Below, in pieces: positions 8,187-13,066 of a stretch of DNA of 13,066 nucleotides. Position numbers and translations under genes: made by a program. The stretch is from an uncultured Chloroflexota bacterium (lineage in GTDB: Bacteria; Chloroflexota; Dehalococcoidia; SAR202; UBA11138). The stretch's first letter is position 1. Every line of letters begins with the position of its first letter. The stretch is taken from contig CAJWRP010000014.1 in the NCBI GenBank assembly GCA_913046025.1, positions 1 through 13,066 on the forward strand, in the 5' to 3' direction. The notes below the pieces were generated by a model. That model was not told the origin of the DNA and did not search any database. It saw nothing but the letters and a program-made list of their open reading frames with translations.

Positions 8187-8195
8187 ATTGTAGCA
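8187..8195 (-). promoter_or_regulatory. candidate extended -10 promoter of the CoA-transferase gene
   Basis: On the minus strand TGCTACAAT gives a TG-N extension plus a -10 hexamer matching five of six positions. It has the same TGCTA-C/T-A form as the candidate in front of the deacylase (2142-2150). No good -35 box is found at 16-18 bp. The leader would be about 140 bases, which is long. Confidence 0.33.
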
Positions 8196-8242
8196 CGTTT
8201 CAAGGCAACTTTTGGCTCGCTGAGAATTGACACTTTAATGCG

Positions 8243-8257
8243 CCACCCGTGCGGTGG
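8243..8257. repeat. 15-bp inverted repeat, possible operator
   Basis: CCACC-CGTGC-GGTGG is an exact 5-bp inverted repeat around a 5-base centre. It ends two bases before the second TTGACA box and starts ten bases after the first one. That position fits an operator for a dimeric regulator of the hydrolase promoter. Short repeats of this size can also arise by chance, and no regulator gene is present in the window. Confidence 0.35.
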
Positions 8258-8259
8258 AT

Positions 8260-8288
8260 TTGACAACAATGGCATAAAATCGGACAAT
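8260..8288 (+). promoter_or_regulatory. candidate sigma-70-type promoter of the hydrolase-transketolase-oxidoreductase genes
   Basis: A perfect TTGACA (8260-8265) is followed after exactly 17 bases by GACAAT (8283-8288), which matches four of six -10 positions. Transcription would start near 8295, giving a leader of about 94 bases before the GTG start of the hydrolase. A second TTGACA at 8227-8232 has no good -10 partner. Confidence 0.45.
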
Positions 8289-8302
8289 CAACCTGACTCA
8301 AT

Positions 8303-8322
8303 GCGGTATATCTGATAGCCGC
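8303..8322 (+). other. possible stem-loop at the start of the hydrolase leader RNA
   Basis: GCGGTAT (8303-8309) can pair with ATA-G-CCGC (8315-8322) to form a seven-pair stem with one bulged G and the loop ATCTG. It would lie within the first 30 bases of the transcript from the promoter above. It could protect the 5' end or have no role. No T-run follows, so it is not a terminator. Confidence 0.2.
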
Positions 8323-8388
8323 GCCGCCTTAATTGCTACTACTGCCGCGTTTTACCAGTACACATTACACATTTACGGGAGATCGTTT

Positions 8389-9210
8389 GTGACTATTACC
8401 TCTAGTACCACCTCGCAAATTTGGACCCTGGACATGATAGATGTTGCCGGTACCACTATCGAGGTTATGAAGGGCGGCAGCGGCGAGCCATTGCTAATTC
8501 TGCACGGAGAGCTTGGCACCCATGGGTGGCTACCTTACCACGAGGGCTTGTCACAAAGCAGTTCGCTGATTGTTCCATCGCACCCGGGCTTTGGAGCGTC
8601 TCCTCGTCAAGAGTGGATCATGAATATGCGTGACCTTGCTGGGTGGTACCTGCGGGCGCTGGACGAGATGAACATTGGCCCGATAAACGTGATTGGCCAC
8701 TCCCTTGGTGGATGGCTGGCGGCAGAAATGGCAACTATGAACCCCCAGCAGTTCAAGAAGATGGTCCTGGTTGGTCCAGCCGGTATTAAGCCTCCCGAGG
8801 GCGAGATTTTTGACATGTTCTTGGTCATCGCCAAAGAGTATATGGAAGAGTGCCTGTTGGACCCTGCCGGAACGGCGGAGTTCCATCAAATATTTCCTGA
8901 AGAGCAAACTCCTGAGCAAATTGAAACGCTGGAGGTTGCCCGCGAAGAGGCCTGCCGCCTGAGCTGGAAACCATACATGCACTATCCTGCTCTGCCTCAG
9001 TTGCTAGGCCGGGTTAAGAACCTGCCGACTATGATTGTGTGGGGGCGCCAAGACAGCGTCATTCCCCTGAGCGCAGCGGAGGTCTACAATCGGTCCATTC
9101 AGGGCTCTGAACTGGCCATCATAGACAACTGCGGCCACCTGCCTGAAATCGAAAAACCAGAAGAGTTCGAAACGCTGGTCCAGGAATTCCTGGCAATTAA
9201 GGCAAGATAA
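8389..9210 (+). CDS. alpha/beta-fold hydrolase (MhpC/BphD-like)
   Basis: The 273-residue product has the usual length for this family. The complete catalytic triad can be placed: the nucleophile S105 in the elbow GHSLGG, the acid D222 in WGRQDSVIP, and H250 in CGHLPEIEKP. The oxyanion-hole segment LILHGELGTHGW (36-47) precedes them. A lid region lies about 135-200. There is no signal peptide, so the enzyme is cytoplasmic. Relatives cleave C-C bonds of meta-cleavage products, esters or epoxides; the sequence does not decide among these. The start is GTG at 8389, supported by GGGAG seven bases upstream. It is the first of three plus-strand genes, followed 95 bp later by the transketolase-like gene, and diverges from the CoA-transferase gene. 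This context favours a role in degrading an organic acid. Confidence 0.88.
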   Translation: MTITSSTTSQIWTLDMIDVAGTTIEVMKGGSGEPLLILHGELGTHGWLPYHEGLSQSSSLIVPSHPGFGASPRQEWIMNMRDLAGWYLRALDEMNIGPINVIGHSLGGWLAAEMATMNPQQFKKMVLVGPAGIKPPEGEIFDMFLVIAKEYMEECLLDPAGTAEFHQIFPEEQTPEQIETLEVAREEACRLSWKPYMHYPALPQLLGRVKNLPTMIVWGRQDSVIPLSAAEVYNRSIQGSELAIIDNCGHLPEIEKPEEFETLVQEFLAIKAR

Positions 9211-9305
9211 CCATGGTTACCCCATGAAGGTCTTACGCTGAGGGTCTAAAGCAGTTAAAATAGTTCGCGATAAAAAAGGTATGAAAACTAGGGAGCATCG
9301 AACAA

Positions 9306-11867
9306 ATGCCAAGTACTAACGGAAGTTCCGTCACCACTGTTAATAGCGTGTCGCTCACATCCCAGATGAGTAGCAAGTCCATATCGCTGCCGGATTACGA
9401 TAAGGCCAGGCTGGAAGATATCGGATTTTTGACAGCCATGACGCTGACTCTGATGGGAAACTACGCCCAGACGGGCCACTTCGGAGGGCCTCTAGCGTAC
9501 ACACCCTACACAGTGGCATCCCATCTTGTTGGGCCGGAACTAGGGGGATTGCGATTCGACTACCGCAACCCCAAGCATCCATATGCGGACAAGTTCATGC
9601 TGGCAGGCGGACATAACGCGCCGGTCACGTACGCCCTCTGGATTATCATGGGCGAAGCCTTGGCTCGCAAATACGCCCAGACCGGCGACGAGCGATACAA
9701 GGTGGACCCAAAAGTCGCCATGCTGTCCATAGATGTGCTGGGCTTTCGAAGAGGCCAGGCAGCTTTGGATCCAATGTTGAAGGACAACGACCTGGAAGAC
9801 CACCCTATAATGGCGCAGGCCAAGCTGAGAGGCATTCGCGCGCTAGCTGGCCACGCCGAGACTACCGACATCACAAATGACGTCAACGGTGGTCCATCGG
9901 GCATTGGCATAGCTACTGCGGCTGGAAAGGCTGCGTTCTGGGATATTGTTGGCGCACCGGACGATTTGAAGATAATAGCTCTTGAAGGCGAATTCGCCAT
10001 GACATCCGGCCATGCTCAGGAGCTTAAGACCCAGGCGATAGCCAATCAAGTTGGCAAGCGCCTGCGAATCCTTCTCTCATTCAACAACGCAGGTATCGAC
10101 GACCAACTCATTGGCGGAGTTATTGGCACCCAATACGATGCATACAAACTGGAAGCCCAGTGGGCTTCGTATGGCTGGAACGTCATAATGGTCGACGACG
10201 GCAACGACTACGACCAGGTCGTGGCGGCGCTGAAGGCGATGGAGGACTCCGATCCCACTGATGACCGGCCAATGATCGTTATCGGTAAGACCGTAAAAGG
10301 ATGGTGGCCTGCTGCCGTCAACGGGACCATTCCAGGTTTCGGAGACCAGATCGTGAGCTACGCAAGCCATCCTTACGCCTTTGCCATGAACAGTGAATAC
10401 TTCCAGGGCCTGGCAGGAACTTTCGAGAAGCACTTCGATGTGGAGTTCGGGGGTATCCGAGAAATTGCCCCATCGGACACACGCGAACGTCTAATTCAGT
10501 TCAAGCAGAACATCGATGTAGCCATGTCGGCTTTGGAGAGGAATGGCCTTGGAGACTGGCTTGCCGACCGTCTCGTGGAGATCGGCGACCAGGTCAAGGA
10601 CGACATGCCCCTGCGCATCAACAGAAGCGTCGACCCGTTTCAGGACCCACGATTGGAAGTCAAGAACCTGCCCATGGACGCCCAGAAGGTTACAGTCCGC
10701 AATCCTGTATCGGGCGAAGAAAAAGAACTAAGCATCAAGCTCTTTGAGGAGCCCGGTAACGTGCGCGGCACCCGACGAGCCATCTCCGAAATTGTTAAGT
10801 ACATGAACTACGTCACCGAAAACCGTTTCGTAATAGTGGCGGCCGACCTTGCTGATTCGATCAATGTGGAGGCAGGTTCTATTTGGGGACACTACGACCC
10901 GATCAAGAACCCTGCCGGCACGCGCCTGAAGGCACCTATTCAGGAGGCAGGTAACGCATCCACAGCTGTTGGACTAATTGGCCAGACGGCGTCTCTTGAC
11001 CCCAAACAGCACTGTGGTGTCTGGGCACTAAGCGGCACCTACGGAGCTTTCACTCCGCTAATGTACCTGCCAGCCCGCGTTTGGAGCCAGCAGAACCAGG
11101 ACAGCCCTTTCCGTGTAGGCGTACTTAATATTCTAGCCGGCCACTCCGGTCCGGAGACCGCCGCCGACGCCCGTACTCACTTCGGTATCTTCTCTCCTCA
11201 GGTGTGGAAGCTCTTCCCAAGAGACCAGGTGATAACCCTGAGCTTCTGGGACTATAACGACGTGGCATCAGGCTACTTCGCCGCGGCCGAGATTGCTGCA
11301 CGAGATCCCAAGGTTGGCGTCATCGTGCTAGAAGTCGCCCGTCCAGACTTCCCCGTAGCTGACCGCTCCAAGTTCGCCGACACCGACATCAAAGCCGCGG
11401 CAAAAGGCTTCTACGTGCTGAGAGATTTCGAGGCGGGTAAGCCCAGGCATGGCTACGTGATGGTGCAGGGCTCTTCTTCTACGGTGAACCTGGTTAACGC
11501 GCTCCCGAAGTTAGAAGCAGAGGGCATTAACGTGAAGGTGATCTCCACAGTCAGCCAGGAGCTATTTAGTAGGCAGCCGCAGAGCTACCGTGACTCGGTC
11601 CTTCCTCCCGGCGCAACTCTGGACATGATGATTGTGACCACCGGCACCAAGCGCATGTGGCCGGTCAACAACTCTGGACCACTAACCGAAGAATACTCCT
11701 TGACATCCGACTGGGACAACCAATGGCTGACTGGCGGCTCCGAAGCTGATGTAATCACTGAGGCTCACCTAGATCTCGATTCCATCTACAACAGCATCAA
11801 ACGATTTGCCCAGGACCACGACAGCCGGATTTCCAGCCAGGCAGCCCAGTTGGCCGCCCTGAAATAA
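9306..11867 (+). CDS. divergent, long transketolase-family thiamine-diphosphate enzyme
   Basis: The product has 853 residues, against about 620-680 for standard transketolase. The N-terminal cofactor domain shows GHFGGPLA (57-64), AGGHNAPVTYALWIIMG (100-116, the SxGHxxxxxYxxL block), AGHAE (181-185) and GGPSGIGIA (195-203). The Mg/ThDP motif usually written GDG...N reads LEGE (226-229) and FNNAGIDD (259-266), so Glu replaces the Asp. The middle domain has E547 in QEAGNAS at the place of the cofactor-activating Glu, and H625 in DARTHFGIFS where transketolase has GPTHQP. The C-terminal domain has KVISTVSQELFSRQ and YRDSVLP, as in transketolase rather than in pyruvate dehydrogenase E1. An insert at about 340-490 joins the first two domains. 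The start at 9306 has GGGAG ten bases upstream. A weak promoter (TAAAAT at 9256-9261) is possible in the 95-bp gap before it. The substrate is unknown; a ketolase or decarboxylase role is possible. Confidence 0.78.
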   Translation: MPSTNGSSVTTVNSVSLTSQMSSKSISLPDYDKARLEDIGFLTAMTLTLMGNYAQTGHFGGPLAYTPYTVASHLVGPELGGLRFDYRNPKHPYADKFMLAGGHNAPVTYALWIIMGEALARKYAQTGDERYKVDPKVAMLSIDVLGFRRGQAALDPMLKDNDLEDHPIMAQAKLRGIRALAGHAETTDITNDVNGGPSGIGIATAAGKAAFWDIVGAPDDLKIIALEGEFAMTSGHAQELKTQAIANQVGKRLRILLSFNNAGIDDQLIGGVIGTQYDAYKLEAQWASYGWNVIMVDDGNDYDQVVAALKAMEDSDPTDDRPMIVIGKTVKGWWPAAVNGTIPGFGDQIVSYASHPYAFAMNSEYFQGLAGTFEKHFDVEFGGIREIAPSDTRERLIQFKQNIDVAMSALERNGLGDWLADRLVEIGDQVKDDMPLRINRSVDPFQDPRLEVKNLPMDAQKVTVRNPVSGEEKELSIKLFEEPGNVRGTRRAISEIVKYMNYVTENRFVIVAADLADSINVEAGSIWGHYDPIKNPAGTRLKAPIQEAGNASTAVGLIGQTASLDPKQHCGVWALSGTYGAFTPLMYLPARVWSQQNQDSPFRVGVLNILAGHSGPETAADARTHFGIFSPQVWKLFPRDQVITLSFWDYNDVASGYFAAAEIAARDPKVGVIVLEVARPDFPVADRSKFADTDIKAAAKGFYVLRDFEAGKPRHGYVMVQGSSSTVNLVNALPKLEAEGINVKVISTVSQELFSRQPQSYRDSVLPPGATLDMMIVTTGTKRMWPVNNSGPLTEEYSLTSDWDNQWLTGGSEADVITEAHLDLDSIYNSIKRFAQDHDSRISSQAAQLAALK

Positions 11868-11921
11868 CTATTCTGAACAGCAGACCTGAATAACCTACAA
11901 TCAAAAAACAGGAGTAGTCCG

Positions 11922-13066
11922 ATGTTCATAGCACACTTCACAGAGAGGCCCTACCAAGACCCTCAATCAGGCTACTTCGGCGCAACCGGCAAGGCAATCA
12001 AAGACCTGGACCTCAGCAACGAGATTTACGATCCGCAGCTGGGGTCCGATCTTTACAATCGATACCTCGACGAGAAGATGTACGCGGAGGAGATGGGCTT
12101 TGACGGCCTGATGCTGAACGAGCACCACAGCACGCCGTTCTGCATGGGCGGCGCAATGAACATCGAGGCCGGGATTCTTGCCCGTATGACCAAGAAGGCT
12201 AAAATCGTCCTCCTGGGCAACATACTTCCCATTTGGGACGACCCTCTCTGGCTGGTGGAGCAGCTTTCGATCATCGACATGATTTCCAAGGGAAGACTGG
12301 TCTCCGGCTGGGTGCGAGGCACCGCCCGAGAGAGTGTGGCGCACAACGCGCCTCCGCCCTACAACTGGGAGCGCTTTCAGGAGGCGCACGAGTTGATCCT
12401 CAAGGCCTGGACGGACGACGGACCGTTCCGCTGGGAGGGCGAGCACTACCACTATCGCTACGTGAACCCCTGGTCCAAGCCATACCAAACACCCCACCCG
12501 CAGATCATGATTCCGGGCGCCATCAGCAAGCGCACCGTGGAGTGGGCGGCCGCGCGTCGCTACCCCTACGTGATGCTGGCGACCCGGATGGAGCCGACCA
12601 AAGAGTCGTTCGCGTATTACGACCAGGTCGCGGCGGAGCACGGCTACGAGGCCGGACCTCAGCACCGGGGCTACCTGTTCAAGGTGCACGTCGACGAGAC
12701 GGAGGAGATGGCGTACGAGACCGGACGCAAGTTCCTCACGGGGCCTGGCAACATCTTCCTGGAGGGCAGCCGCGGCGACACGCGCAAGCACGTGCAGGAC
12801 CTGCCCGGCATGACCGACCGACGCAACCTGCTGCCGACGGGTGGGGTGCGTCACGTCGCCGCGGCACGCGGTCACGACGTGAGCCCGGAGGAGGCGGCCA
12901 AATACAAGCCGTTGGCGCTGGACTCCGCCACCCGCCACCTCGACGTCGACGAGAACTATCAGCAACTCTTGGATGCCCAGAGCATCGTCAGTGGGACGCC
13001 CGAGCAGGTCATCCCCAAGATCCGCAACGTCATGGAGCAGCTTCGTCCTGGCAGCATCTTTTTCTG
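11922..13066 (+). CDS. LLM-class (luciferase-like) flavin-dependent oxidoreductase, C-terminus cut by window end
   Basis: 381 residues are visible with no stop codon; family members are usually 350-440, so most of the protein is present. Features of the bacterial luciferase-like fold are YAEEMGFDGLMLNEHH (54-69), the LGNILPIWDDPLWLVEQLSIIDMISKGRLVSGWVRG block (98-133) with GR-x-x-x-G, and NWERFQEAHELILKAW (148-163). The C-terminal SGTPEQVIPKI (357-367) is the usual GTPEQV helix start. Such enzymes use reduced FMN or F420; many oxygenate small organic substrates. The start has AGGAG seven bases upstream and lies 54 bp behind the transketolase-like gene, so the two are probably co-transcribed. 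From about 12300 (residue 127) on, GC rises from roughly 55% to about 67% with strongly GC-ending codons, while the reading frame stays intact. A long antisense frame over this gene is a by-product of that composition. The natural substrate is unknown. Confidence 0.88.
   Translation, partial: MFIAHFTERPYQDPQSGYFGATGKAIKDLDLSNEIYDPQLGSDLYNRYLDEKMYAEEMGFDGLMLNEHHSTPFCMGGAMNIEAGILARMTKKAKIVLLGNILPIWDDPLWLVEQLSIIDMISKGRLVSGWVRGTARESVAHNAPPPYNWERFQEAHELILKAWTDDGPFRWEGEHYHYRYVNPWSKPYQTPHPQIMIPGAISKRTVEWAAARRYPYVMLATRMEPTKESFAYYDQVAAEHGYEAGPQHRGYLFKVHVDETEEMAYETGRKFLTGPGNIFLEGSRGDTRKHVQDLPGMTDRRNLLPTGGVRHVAAARGHDVSPEEAAKYKPLALDSATRHLDVDENYQQLLDAQSIVSGTPEQVIPKIRNVMEQLRPGSIFF

Larger units (their letters stand above)
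8040..8388. other. 349-bp divergent intergenic control region
   Basis: This is the only gap longer than 300 bp. It separates the minus-strand CoA-transferase from the plus-strand hydrolase and must hold both promoters. It has no open frame with a plausible ribosome site. Visible elements are a minus-strand extended -10 box, two TTGACA hexamers on the plus strand (8227-8232 and 8260-8265), an exact inverted repeat between them, and a possible stem-loop near the expected start of the hydrolase transcript. The CoA-transferase-proximal 150 bases show nothing recognisable. Confidence 0.6.

Noticed and set aside
9212..9226. CATGG/CCATG inverted repeat just behind the hydrolase stop as a terminator
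   Set aside because: The stem has five pairs and no T-run, so read-through into the transketolase-like gene is more likely.
9281..9319. A 12-codon frame (ATG at 9281) overlapping the start of the transketolase-like gene, as a leader peptide
   Set aside because: The AAGG before its ATG is too close to act as a ribosome site, and the encoded peptide shows no run of one amino acid typical of attenuation.
11873..11901. CTGAAC-N17-TACAAT as a separate promoter for the flavin oxidoreductase
   Set aside because: The start of transcription would fall at about the ribosome site itself, and the -35 match is weak. Co-transcription with the upstream gene explains the 54-bp gap better.
11967..12965. A 332-codon open frame on the minus strand
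   Set aside because: It is antisense to the flavin oxidoreductase, which has clear family motifs and a good ribosome site. Long antisense frames are expected in the GC-rich part of that gene, and the translation resembles no family I recognise.

Overview
The window reads as a fragment of a chromosome (or metagenome contig) from a free-living heterotrophic bacterium with a GC content of roughly 55%. The gene set suggests a marine or soil Chloroflexota lineage such as the SAR202-type Dehalococcoidia: a flavin-dependent luciferase-like oxidoreductase, a CaiB/BaiF CoA-transferase, an N-acyl-D-amino-acid deacylase, and a GT-C membrane glycosyltransferase with PA14 modules. This assignment is inference from gene content. 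There is no rRNA, tRNA or other phylogenetic marker in the window. I see no transposase, integrase, phage gene, CRISPR array or tRNA.

Layout. Left end, minus strand: the N-terminal part of a TauE/SafE-type transporter (1-406), preceded in transcription order by an N-acyl-D-amino-acid deacylase (526-2103). A short divergent promoter region (2104-2236) separates the deacylase from a small plus-strand cupin (2237-2614). The cupin ends 6 bp from the stop of a convergent large membrane glycosyltransferase with two PA14-like modules (2621-5521, minus). Upstream of that, also on the minus strand, lies a double-length family III CoA-transferase (5703-8039). A 349-bp divergent regulatory region (8040-8388) follows. 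Rightward from it run an alpha/beta hydrolase (8389-9210), a long divergent transketolase-family thiamine-diphosphate enzyme (9306-11867) and a luciferase-like flavin-dependent oxidoreductase cut by the window end (11922-13066).

How the genes may work together. The right half looks like a catabolic module arranged around one divergent control region. A CoA-transferase would activate an organic acid, a flavin-dependent oxygenase would attack it, a hydrolase would cleave an ester or C-C bond, and a ThDP enzyme would rearrange or cleave a keto intermediate. The left half adds release of amino acids from N-acyl-D-amino acids and a possible anion transporter. The substrates are unknown and the pathway is a hypothesis.

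Points that stand out: the N-terminal half of the CoA-transferase lacks the catalytic Asp that its C-terminal half keeps; the deacylase has Asp where the reference D-aminoacylase has its metal-bridging Cys; the transketolase-like protein is unusually long and has a modified GDG motif; the flavin oxidoreductase gene changes abruptly in base composition about a third of the way in; and an exact inverted repeat lies between two TTGACA boxes in the divergent region.
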